A stretch of DNA of 64,000 bases from Xiphophorus maculatus (Eukaryota; Chordata; Actinopteri; Cyprinodontiformes; Poeciliidae): positions 1,804,056-1,868,055 of the forward strand of contig NC_036460.1 of the NCBI RefSeq assembly GCF_002775205.1, in the 5' to 3' direction. Below are positions 54,306 through 64,000 of the stretch, one piece after another (the stretch's first letter is position 1; each line of letters opens with the position of its first letter). A model generated the notes under the pieces. The model did no database searches and was not told the DNA's origin. It saw nothing but the letters and a program-made list of their open reading frames with translations. Made by a program: the position numbers and the translations under genes.

Positions 54306-54761
54306 ATTTGAACTAATATGTATATTAGCTCGAAAAGGAGTGGGAAGAGGACAATCTTATTTACTCTCAGGCTTGCTTGTTGTTGTCATTTAATTTCGGT
54401 CATTAAAAGTCAGCTATAATGTCCCATAAATCTACTTAATGTCATCCATGTCTGCTAACTCTTATTTTGAAAGCGGAAGTTGTGTTAGTTTTGTGTAGTA
54501 CACAGCATCTTGACCCTCGTTCAACTTTAATAAGTTGTTCAGCTTTAAGAAAACAGATTTATTTGGTCATCAAAGGCCCACATTTCATCTTAAAACGAAA
54601 ACAGTAAGTTTTATGTTATATTTAAAACGATAAACTCTGCTGTCATAGTTATCTTTTTAAAGAGAACCGACGTGTTATGCTGATGTGGCACTGGAAGTCC
54701 CGCCTCCTGTCCCCGTCACGCATTTCCGAGTAACTCCCTTCTTCTTCCGGCACATGTAAAC

Positions 54762-57700
54762 ATGGCGCCCCCCATTCCGCTGCTCGCAGGTAATTCCAAG
54801 TTAAATCTCTGTGTTTTGTGACGTTTTCCTCTCGTTGTTTGCTTGTTTATTCAGTGTGTGACGTTATTAATAAGGTCAGATTCTAAGATGAAGCGTTGTT
54901 CTTTGTTATTAACCAACATTTAACCAGACTCCGTAGAAAATCCGTTCAGCGTCAATTTAACATCCGTTCGGTTGAAATATTGAAACTCTGGCAACTGAAG
55001 TGTGACCTCACCAACGGCAGCAGACTGTGCTGCGTCATTCGGCTTGATTTAAATAATCCTGAACATCTTCAGTAAAACAACGGGAATCAATAAACCACAC
55101 CAATGGCTGCTGTCTGAGCTCTACAGGTTCAAGTGACCTAAACAACACCATAAAGATCAGCTGTTTCCGCTGCTGGCTGGGTTTTTATGTTTATGCCGAA
55201 ATTTTAAATCCTCATTTTCAGTTCATAAAATGTCTTTAATTTAATTTTATCTGATGGATTTATAACTTGATAGTTAATAATCATTTAAATTAGAGAAGAG
55301 CTGAATGGCATTCAACGCAGTAACTTCAGAAAAAGTTAATGGAATTGTTTTTGTGTGATTTAGACAAAGATTTAGAGACGATCAAGAACATCTACTGGAG
55401 TAACAATTATAGTTGTGATTTATTTTAAGTTTTCAGAAATCAATATAATGATTAAAGTCACAAACGCTTCCGGTTGTCTCCATGTTCTGTCTGTGAAAGC
55501 CACAAACAGGGTTAGAGGCCATTAGGAATCCAACCAAAGACACAGGTGTTGATACAATCAATCAGTAATCAATGCTAAAAATAGAGATGGATGACATGAA
55601 AACTCTGGCCAAAATTAATATCTGATAGTAATATTTCTATCATAGCCGATAACTGATATTGTATATTTCTCTATCATTTTGACACCTTTAGGGAAAAACC
55701 CCACCTGAAACAGATTGCAACAAAATGGAATAAAATATCGGTTGTTGGTTTCGTTTCAATTTTTATTTATCAGTCCGACATTGATATGTTAAAAAAATAC
55801 TAATGTTGACTCATACAGATGCTAGTGCTGTTACATGCATACTTGCATATTGCATACTTGTTACTTGCATATCTCCGAAAAAAAGTCTAAAAGAATCACA
55901 AAACGTGGCTTTCCTGTAATCAGTCAGGAATATTCCTGCAGTCAGAGTGTCTCTTCCTGCTGCAGCTTCACCGTGTTTTTGTTTCAGTGTGTGGATCAGA
56001 CGGAACGTCGCTGCTGTGCGGACCCCCGCGGTGTGAGCAGTACTCGTCCTTCCAGAGGTGCTCTCCTCCCCTCTGTAATCAAACAGCTTCCTGTGACCTT
56101 TTGTGACCTCGTCTCTGTGTCTCTCAGGGACAGCCGGCCCAGCAGGAACCTCACCTTCAGCAGGGACGGGACGCTCGTAGGATGGTGCAACGGACACAAG
56201 TTGGTTTTTAATTGCTTGTCTTCACGCAGCAACATGGCGGCTTGTTGACTGTCTGTCTTTCTGTCCTCCAGCGTCTCTGTGGTGAAATGTGCGGACGGAT
56301 CTGTGGTGTCCACCTTTGACCTCCCAAAAACAGCTCTGCTGGAGTTCTCTCCCCTCAACAACATCCTGGTCACCTGGCAACCGTACACCAGTAAGAGACG
56401 ACCCAGAGACGTTGGAGGAAACGTCCAGGAAGTCTCTGAGACTCTGTCTGTCTGTCCTTGCAGAGACTCAGGACAGTCCTCAGGGGGAAGCCAACCTGCA
56501 GCTGTGGGAGTTACAGAGCGGCCGACTGGTCAAAGCTCTGTACCAGAAGAAAGTCGACTCCTGGTTGGTCCAGTACACTCTGCATGCGTTCTGATTGGCT
56601 CACGATTTCCCCCAGAGTATCATCAGCCTGGTGGGCTGCCAGGCTTTATTTGCTCCCACCAGGCTAAGCATTGTTTGTTTATTTTAAATAGTTTTTAGCC
56701 ACCAGTAAGATTCCAAAATGTATCAAGAGTTTCATATCAGTTGATATTGATAATTATTGATTAGTTGTTTTATATGTAAATCTGCCAAACTAGTGCCATG
56801 TGATTTCCTCTTTTATCCTTGTTGTTCTTTTATTTTTAAGCAGTTATGATTTGATGTGCAAGTTACTCCACAGGTTGTTGCTAGGCAACCAAAAAGTGAG
56901 TGAGTTGGTTGATTCCACCAACCTAGCTTAGCTAGCTGTGAGAGGTTGAGCTAAAGTCTTTCCTCTGCCTTCATCCCCCAGAATTCTTTGCGGTTCTGGA
57001 TCAGAGCTCAGTGAATATTTGATCAGATTCTACTGATACTGATCATAACAATAATATATTGTTATTGATTTATTGTCCGGCCCTAATTAACACTGACAGC
57101 GAAGACAGGTTAAACAACATCCTTGGTGAAAGGGAGTCTGAGGTCAGAGGTCTGTATTTAATCGCTTCCTGTCTCTACCTGTCCACATGCTAACGTCTTC
57201 ATCCAATAAAGCCACAAGACATAAATAAATAATCCAAAATATGTTGGACGCTGTTTTTCCTGAGAGCATGGATGCTGGCAACCTTCTGCGTATGACATTA
57301 TATTTGTGCCACTAACCGGAGCGTGCAGTGAGGCTGGTGTGAGTGTTTATATCTTTGTGAATAAAGAACGATGTGTGGCGTTTACATCTCAACACGTTTG
57401 CTCGCCCCATTCGTGTTCTGGCTCTGTTTCTGTGCTAAGTGAGCCTCACCAGCAGCCAATCACAGACAGCTGATTGGCTGCTGTCAGTCAGACTGCTAGA
57501 ACAGCCAGATTTTCAAATTTCCTGTGAATTTTTAATATTTTATAGTATGACAACATGGTGGGCAGCTGCCAGTGGGGTAGTTTTCCGGGTGGATCCCAGT
57601 TTCTGATCGATCAGTTGGGTTTCATGTCTGTCGTTGTGTCCAGGTGTCCCAAGTGGTCTGAAGACGAGAACGTCTGTGTGAGGAACGTCAACAACGAGTT

Positions 57701-60700
57701 GCACTTCTTTGAGAACAATGACTTCAGTGAGAAACTTTCTGCTTTATTTCATATTTTGACCTGACTTGCGTAGCGCCATCTGCTGGCAGAACGCGGCACA
57801 GCAAGAGTCTCCTGCATCCGCGATACTCTGCTGTAGATTCATGGTAAAGAGACGCGAACTAAGAACTTTTTCTTATTAATTCAGTTTCCTCAGATTTAGT
57901 CTTGTTTTTATTTTTATTTCAGTTAAAAAATGTGTTTTTTACCTTTAAATTTTATTTTATTGTTTTTTGTTAACAATAACAACCTTGGTTAGCAGTCGGT
58001 TAGTGGTTGGCCTTACAGGAAACCAGCAGGTCAGGGGGGCCAAAGTGTGGCCCACGGGCCATTTGTGGCCCTTGAAATGACCTTCTTTAGCCCTTAACCA
58101 CAAGTCAAGAATGGTAGGGAACTTGGTGAACAAGACAGAGAAAAAGTTTGTTTTGGGTCTATAATAATAATTATAAAAAAAAAACAAAAGACACACAAAC
58201 TCATTTTTGCATTTTTTCATATGAATTTTGTTGGACATCAGGCTTCTCGTCGTCATGGTAACGGCAGCGTCTTGTTTTCTTCCTCAGACTCCATCGCCAA
58301 CAAGCTTCACATGCAGAAAGTTTCTGACTTCGCCGCATCGCCTGGACCTCAGCCCTGCAAGGTGAGACCAAACCGGGTCGTCCCCGTTTGTTACCTTTAC
58401 TCACTACGTCCCCGTCTGTCCCCGTCTGTCCTCTGCAGGTAGCCATCTACGTCCCCGGCAGTAAAGGAGCGCCGTCCTTCGTGCGGCTCTACCAGTACCC
58501 GGTTCTGGGCGGGCCCGGCGCGGCACTGGCTAACAAGAGCTTCTTCAAGGCAGATAAAGTCGCAATGCAGTGGAACCAGAAAGGTGAGCAGGTCCAGTCC
58601 AGAGCCCGGCCCGGTCCGGTCCAGAGCCCGGTCCGGTCCGGACTCTGACCCGTGTCTCCCCCCTCAGCCTCCGCTGTCCTGGTCACGGCGAGCACGGAGG
58701 TGGATAAAAGCGGAGCTTCGTATTACGGCGAGCAGACGCTGCACTACCTGGGTGTGAACGGAGAGACGGCTATGGTCCAGCTGGGTAAGAACCGAGCTCG
58801 GTAGGCGACCCGGTTCCGATCCAGAACACCGACTCCCTCCATCTGACTCTCCCGCAGCCAAGAACGGGCCGATCTACGACGCATCCTGGAGCCCCAACTC
58901 CTCGGAGTTCTGCGTGGTTTACGGCTTCATGCCGGCCAAAGCCACCGTCTTCAACCTGAAGTGTGAAGCCGTGTTCGACTTCGGGACCGGCCCGCGAAAC
59001 GCCGCCTACTACAGGTAGGGAGGGGAATCACACCTGTTCTGTTTCTGAATCCTTAAAGCTGCAGCCTGTAACGTTTATAATAAATATGGTTTTATATATT
59101 TGTTAAAACTGTCAGCATGTTGTGACACTTTATGATCACATCCTCGCTGAACTGCTGTTGCTGTCTGAAGAAATGGACCAAAAACATCCAGTCAGAGCCC
59201 GGAGGCGGGGCTTAGCGCTGACAGTCAATCTCATGAACATGATGCTAAATGTGCTTATAACAGAAAGTAATTGGGAAAAACAGCTTAAAATATAATATTG
59301 CCATTTTAGTTTACCTATAATAGCAGTAATAAATGTCAATTAAATGTTTTTTTTAGTTCATTGTATTGATTTTAAATCCAAAGTACTGGAAAAGTTTGAA
59401 AACTTACCTTGAAAATACTTGAACTTTACAGTTTGAAAAGAGATGAAATGCTGTCAGGTGGTAAAATCTGCTCTGTAAACCTAAAAAACTTTTAGGCTTC
59501 AGTCGAATTATTTCCCTCTTGCCTCAGTCCTCAGGGCCACATCCTGGTTCTGGCCGGGTTCGGGAACCTCAGGGGCAAGATGGAGGTTTGGGATGTGAAG
59601 AAGTACAAACAGGTGAGAGGTTTACCTGCAGCAGGGCTCAGGTCACGACAGCTGCTGTCTGTACAGGGGAAATTCTTGAGTTTCTAACTTGGGACGGTTG
59701 GAAAACTTCCTCCCTGTTAGCATCTCTTAGCTCCTGTTAGATGAGTTAAAATAAGTGAATTAAATCATCCAGGTGTTTTTTGCTGTGATTACTGTCTGCT
59801 CTCCTGCAGGTGTCCACGCCTGAGGCTCCAGACGCCACGTTTTTCTCCTGGTGTCCCGACGGCGAGCACATCGTCACGGCGACCTGCGCCCCTCGGCTGC
59901 GGGTCAGTAACGGATATAAGATCTGGCACTACACAGGCTCGGTTCTACAGAAGCACGATGTTGCAAAGGGCGCGGAGCTTTGGGACGTCCGCTGGCAGCC
60001 GTTCCTGGACGGTACCTTTCCGGAGCGGCCCATCCGGTACCAGGCGGCGCCGAGCGAGCTGGGCTCCACCCAGGCTGCCCCCACGCAGGCGTACCGTCCC
60101 CCCGCACTGAGGCACCTGCCGGCCGCTCCCAGCTCCAAACTGGTGAGGAAACGTTAAAATACATCCAGCCTGGAGCTGAATGTCTGTGGTAACGGGTGTG
60201 TGTCCGTCAGCATGAGGAAGAACCTCCTCAGAACCTCCGGACCGGACCGGGAGGAGAGAAGAGCCTCTCCAAGGCGGCTTTGAAGAACCAGAGGAAGCGA
60301 GAAGCAAAGAAAGCCGCCAAACTGGTGAGCAGAACCGTGATTACTTCCTGTAATCGGATTCCAAACGTCGGTTTAGTTTCATCTGATATCAGATATCAGT
60401 CACAGACTAGAGACGCACCGATCCCGTATCAACATCTGGTTCAGTAATTCTAGATCAGGTATCCGTGACAATGTTCTAGATCTACAGGAGCGGATCTATT
60501 CAGTCTAATTCAGGGATGTCCAAACTGTGGCACATGAATGAAGAGTCATTTAGTAAATAGTAACACTTTTAATGCAAAATTAATACTGTTAATAAACTTT
60601 TAATGCAACGTGGCAGCGGAGCCAGATAGAAATGTGTTAACGGCTGATGAGAAACCTCACATATCGGCAGTGAAAACGGTCGATCGGTGCGAAGGTGTCC

Positions 60701-61231
60701 TTGTCCTGCTGCTCCGTCTCTGATTATCTGTGATAACTCCTTAAATCTCGACGCAGGAGGCCAAACCTGACACTGAACCTCAATCTGCTCCTGCACCTGT
60801 GAGCCACAGCCAATCAGAGGCGAGCAGCGGCAGTGGAGACCCGGAGATGGACAAGAAGATCAAGAACTTAAACAAGGTGAGAGGAAATGGGACCGCTATG
60901 AAATCTGCATCTGCTGCCTGAAAATCAAACATCAGGAGATTAAAACCTTCTAATCTAATCTGTTGTAAACAATTATTCTGTTCTATTCTCAGAAACTGAA
61001 AGCCATCGAGGAGCTGAAGGAGCAGCAGGCATCTGGGAAAGTTCTGCAGAAGAACCAGGTGACGGATCCGTAAACACAGCAGAATAACGTCTGCATATGG
61101 AGTAACAGTCAGACCAGTATGGTGACCTCTGACCTTTAAAGAAAGCTGCTCTGTGTTTGCTGCAGGTGGAGAAGATCCAGAAGGAGGAGCAGCTGCTGAA
61201 GGAGCTGCAGGCGCTGCAGGTCAACCCATAG
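54762..61231 (+). CDS. eif2a: Eukaryotic translation initiation factor 2A
   Basis: A monomeric initiation factor implicated in non-canonical delivery of initiator tRNA to the 40S subunit. Exons: 54762-54789, 55988-56057, 56128-56199, 56272-56390, 56464-56563, 57644-57726, 58288-58361, 58439-58583, 58668-58784, 58858-59014, 59528-59612, 59810-60142, 60211-60324, 60757-60876, 60993-61058 and 61166-61231. All are in phase, giving 582 residues (human 585). It starts MAPPIPLLA. The WD-type beta-propeller occupies roughly residues 1-430, including YVPGSKGAPSFVRLYQYP, NKSFFKADKVAMQWN, FGTGPRNAAYYSPQGHILVL and TATCAPRLRV. A charged, helical C-terminus follows (LSKAALKNQRKREAKKAAK, then DKKIKNLNKKLKAIEELKEQ). 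The donors of exons 3 and 5 are GTTGGT, weaker than consensus but in phase. Confidence 0.95.
58020..58085. repeat. Dispersed repeat end in EIF2A intron 6
   Basis: GGGGGGCCAAAGTGTGGCCC then ACGGGCCATTTGTGGCCCTTG resembles the end of a common fish DNA element. A related but more diverged start, AGGGATGTCCAAACTGTGGC, occurs at about 60512 in intron 13. Partner ends were not found. Confidence 0.45.
59053..59290. mobile_element. Second copy of the TTAAAGCTGCAG MITE, rearranged
   Basis: Starts TTAAAGCTGCAGCCTGTAAC and continues with GTCAGCATGTTGTGACAC, matching the left end of the 48351 copy. Its core GAGGCGGGGCTTAGCGC is in the opposite orientation to that copy. The right end is not clear. It lies in EIF2A intron 10. 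Confidence 0.6.
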
Positions 61232-61370
61232 GACACCTTCCCAGCATGCTTCACTCTGACACAGCCCGGAGCAGCGGCTGATTGGACAGAAATGGGACTG
61301 AATCGGGGGCGGGGCTTAGTCGTTTAGGTTTGCTGAGTGACAGCGGCATTCTGGGAAACCTAGGCAGAAT

Positions 61371-61399
61371 TGTACAGATGAGGTCGCCTCATCTGTACA
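61371..61399 (+). promoter_or_regulatory. eif2a: 13-bp perfect hairpin in EIF2A 3' UTR
   Basis: TGTACAGATGAGG, loop TCG, CCTCATCTGTACA. The stem ends 9 nt before the AATAAA signal. Confidence 0.85.
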
Positions 61400-61408
61400 C
61401 TGTTTTAC

Positions 61409-61414
61409 AATAAA
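61409..61414 (+). terminator. eif2a: EIF2A polyadenylation signal
   Basis: A canonical AATAAA about 180 bp past the stop codon. It is the first after the gene. Confidence 0.75.
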
Positions 61415-61899
61415 AACCTGTTCTGAAGCTCAGCGTCTTTAATGTGGAGTCATGACCTCTGACCCTGGTTCTGACCTGGTTTTGTTTCCATCTCATCACC
61501 AGAACAGCTGGAGTCTGGGAAGTTTTCCAGTTTTTGTCCAGGTTTCATTTTTCCTTCTGGAATGTTTTCTATTACTTTAGCATCCCTTATCTTTCCCAGG
61601 CTTCACCTGCCAAACTTATCTTAAAAGATAAATATCAGCGTCTGATTGGTTCACTTTGCTGCCTGCTCAGCCTCACTCTGCTCCTATTGGCTGTATTTTC
61701 AACCAATACAAAAATGCAATCAAAGGTACAACCAAAAATACTGAATAAAACTCAAAATCTGCGGAGAGTTGTGACGTCATCATCGCGGATCGCTCTGATT
61801 GGCCGTTTCTGAACTCCTCCCACCAACAAACGTGTTTGTCTCAAACACTCCTCCCTCTCCGGCCGACCTCTCCGCCGGCTGGCTGTGACCGAGCGGACC

Positions 61900-62069
61900 C
61901 TCTAGGTGTTTTGTATTGATCGTTGCAGACACTTCCTGCGCTGCTAAACAGTGCCGTTCTGGTACCGGTACCGGGAGCTGTGGTTCAGAACGGAGGCTTA
62001 ACGGCAGTAGAGAGGAACTACAGCTGAACCAGTTTACGGCACGTCGTGAAGCGGAGGAAACACGTGCCG
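61900..62069 (+). other. tsen34: Probable TSEN34 noncoding first exon
   Basis: GC-rich DNA ends in GTGCCG followed by a consensus donor GTAAGA at 62070. The acceptor TTTCTATAG at 62865-62873 falls directly before the ATG, so this exon would carry only 5' UTR. The start is approximate and inferred. Confidence 0.5.
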
Positions 62070-62873
62070 GTAAGAAACTTCTGGTTAACGGTCTGTAATG
62101 TCAGCTGTTGGGACAGATTCTGGTTCCGGACCATCTGGCAGTAATGAACGTAGATCTTGTCAGAGTTCATGAGTCCACACCGAACCGGTTCTTCCTATGA
62201 ACAGAACCGAGGACTGTTTAGGAACCTGATTGGTCCAAACACCTGGAGATCCAGAACATTTCCGGACCGTAAAGCCACAACCTTTATCTTACCATAAAGT
62301 TCATTTGAGTCACAGTTTTCCTGGACCAGAACCGGAACCAGATCGGGCAGAAACTGTTTTACATCATTACTGAGAAAATTATGGGAAAAGTTTCCATAAA
62401 AAATAAAGACCAAAATTAATTTAAATCAGTTTAAGTTAAGCTATTATTTAACTACTTTAAATATTTGCTTTATTGATTTTGTTTTACTTTTGTTAGTTCA
62501 TAATTTAATGTTTTGTCTGCTTTACAGTGTATAAATGTCACAAAACAATTTGTTAAATTCCTGATAAAGAAATACAGAAATAAAATGCAAACTGATCATT
62601 AAAATTAGAAAGTAAAGTAAAATAAATACATGTTTACATTCAGGCTGCACGTCCCAAAAGATTCTTCACTAACTGATCCAGAAAGATCTGCTTTTAGTTT
62701 TATTTTGTAACTTTCAGACAGTAACCGTGGCAACAAGACAAGATTAGCATCTCAAAAGCTCAATTAATACTTGAACTTGTTTCCATCTATCACAATAAAC
62801 ATGAATCCACCAATCAGAGGCTCAGTCTAACTCCTGGTTTCTGTTCTCGTCCCTGATTGGTTGGTTTCTATAG

Positions 62874-64000
62874 ATGGAGGCGGAGCTGCAGCCTCAGGAG
62901 GAACGGAGCCCCGCCCCCGTCGTCGGGCTGAGTCTCTGTGACTCCGCCCCGCTCCTGTGGCGGCTCCAGGACCTGAAGGCCGTGAGGTCCGAGGGCCTGG
63001 TGGGGGCGCTGCTCGGGTCGCTGCCCAGAACCCCCCGGCAGAACGTCCGACTGGGCCGGCCGCTGCTGCTGCTGCCGGAGGAGGAGAGACTGCTGGGAGA
63101 ACGGGGCGGCGCCGCCGCTCTGCCCGCCCAGAACCAGGTCAGCAAACGGTCCGGGTCAGAGGTTCTGGGTATTAACTGGGTCAGAACCAAGATGAGGAAG
63201 CAGAACAGGTCAGACATTTGTATCATAAAGATGTCTGGGGGTGGAGCTTAAATTTCACCTACTGAAGTGAAGAAGGTCACTAAGGTGCGTTTGTTTCATC
63301 ATTGTTGTCAGGAAGCAGCGGGGTGGAGCTAGAGCTGCAGCCCGCTGAGGGTGTGTTTGTTTTGTTGACCTCAGGAAGCGGCGGCCGGGGAGCTGCAGCA
63401 GCGTTACACGGAGGAGCAGCAGAGGAGCTTCGAGGAGCAGAGCGTCCTCGCTCTGGAGGACAGGGAGTCGGCGTTGGTTCGAGCCATGACATCATCATCA
63501 GGTAGGATCGTTACTATGGCGAGGTTTTTTTCCTGCTGCGCTCTAACGGTTCTGGTTCTGATCCAGGTTCTGATCCAGCCTCAGACGAGGCCCTGCAGCA
63601 CCGCCTGCTGGACCTGGAGCAGAACTTCAGCTTTCCTCGCTCGGCGCTGGCGGTGCAGCTGAGCACGGCGAGGGCGGGGCTTAGCCACTGTCCGGAGGCC
63701 CGCGCCTTCCTGGAGGCCGACTGGCCAATCAGAGCGCAGCGCTGCCCCCGCAGGGAGGCCAGGTTCCAGGTGTTCAGGGACCTGCGGGGGCGGGGCTTCT
63801 TCCTGACGTCTGCAGGGAAGTTCGGCGGAGACTTCCTGGTGTATCCAGGTGAACCTGAACACTCGACCTCTGTTTGACCCCGCTGACTTCCAGCTGACTC
63901 CGCCCCCTCGTCCTCAGGTGACCCGCTGCGTTTCCACGCCCACTTCATCGCCATCTGCCTGGCGCTGGACGAGTCCGTCTGCCTGCTGGACGTCCTCTGT
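62874..64000 (+). CDS. tsen34: tRNA-splicing endonuclease subunit 34, truncated by window edge
   Basis: The catalytic subunit that cuts the 3' splice site of pre-tRNA introns within the TSEN complex. Exons 62874-63137, 63375-63501, 63567-63848 and 63918 to the edge give about 252 codons. The N-terminal region LPRTPRQNVRLGRPLLLLPE aligns with the family (human LPRGPRQNSRLGLPLLLMPE). A charged linker follows (QRSFEEQSVLALEDRE). The C-terminal nuclease domain has FRDLRGRGFFLTSAGKFGGD and FLVYPGDPLRFHAHF, which hold the catalytic Tyr and His. The catalytic Lys lies beyond the window. The start ATG follows the acceptor directly. Two in-frame acceptors, 12 nt apart, precede exon 4 (63567 or 63579). 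Confidence 0.92.

Larger units (their letters stand above)
61232..62873. other. EIF2A 3' UTR and TSEN34 upstream region
   Basis: EIF2A's 3' UTR contains the 13-bp hairpin and the AATAAA at 61409-61414. A GC-rich stretch at about 61860-62070 holds the likely TSEN34 noncoding first exon. The rest is the first intron of TSEN34 (62070-62873), AT-rich and without clear features. Confidence 0.6.

Noticed and set aside
55811-56388. Minus-strand open frames of about 130 codons over EIF2A exons 2-4
   Set aside because: They are antisense shadows of real coding exons and of the intron; no homology was recognised.
60569-60796. Minus-strand open frame in EIF2A intron 13 and exon 14
   Set aside because: Overlaps repeat-like intron sequence and a confirmed EIF2A exon; no recognisable protein.
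63280-63505. Minus-strand frames opposite TSEN34
   Set aside because: They are antisense to exons that encode clear TSEN34 motifs.

Overview
The window is vertebrate nuclear DNA, almost certainly from a teleost fish. Genes are split by short GT-AG introns, and the proteins match vertebrate families closely. The introns and spacers carry teleost-type repeats: a Tc1-like remnant, a hAT element, MITEs, LINE 3' ends, and (GT)n and (GAT)n tracts. Nothing is prokaryotic. I followed splice phase by hand through every multi-exon gene, and all reading frames close.

Layout, left to right. RPL35A is on the minus strand at 2.1-3.4 kb; its last 7 codons were not found. A repeat-rich spacer follows, holding a degenerate minisatellite split by a complete-looking hAT insertion. 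LRCH3 is on the minus strand at 11.2-22.1 kb, with 19 shared coding exons and two alternative last exons. ABCF3 is on the plus strand at 23.6-29.6 kb with 21 exons, divergent from LRCH3. A YqaJ/lambda-exonuclease-like gene lies on the minus strand at 31.5-34.2 kb. Next come tRNA-Leu(CAG), an atypical dual-specificity phosphatase (plus, 36.2-37.1 kb), POLR2D (minus, 37.3-39.6 kb, tail to tail with the phosphatase) and tRNA-Gly(TCC). MMP23 is on the plus strand at 43.1-47.5 kb. SERP1 (minus, 51.3-53.2 kb) is head to head with EIF2A (plus, 54.8-61.2 kb). The first part of TSEN34 runs from 62.9 kb off the right edge.

The genes are mostly housekeeping and share no single pathway. Several act in translation or its RNAs: RPL35A, ABCF3, EIF2A, two tRNAs, and TSEN34 (tRNA splicing). 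SERP1 acts at the ER translocon, POLR2D in transcription, and LRCH3 in cytoskeletal scaffolding. RPL35A-LRCH3 and SERP1-EIF2A neighbourhoods are, from memory, also found in the human genome on chromosome 3, which supports the ortholog names.

The points most worth a second look are these: two interchangeable LRCH3 C-termini, one membrane-anchored and one soluble; the intron-containing YqaJ-type nuclease; a probable antisense overlap of the phosphatase and POLR2D 3' ends; a tandem array of four CCAAT boxes upstream of MMP23; a 13-bp hairpin just before the EIF2A poly(A) signal; and a very short MMP23 pro-region. I found no clear novel multi-gene system.
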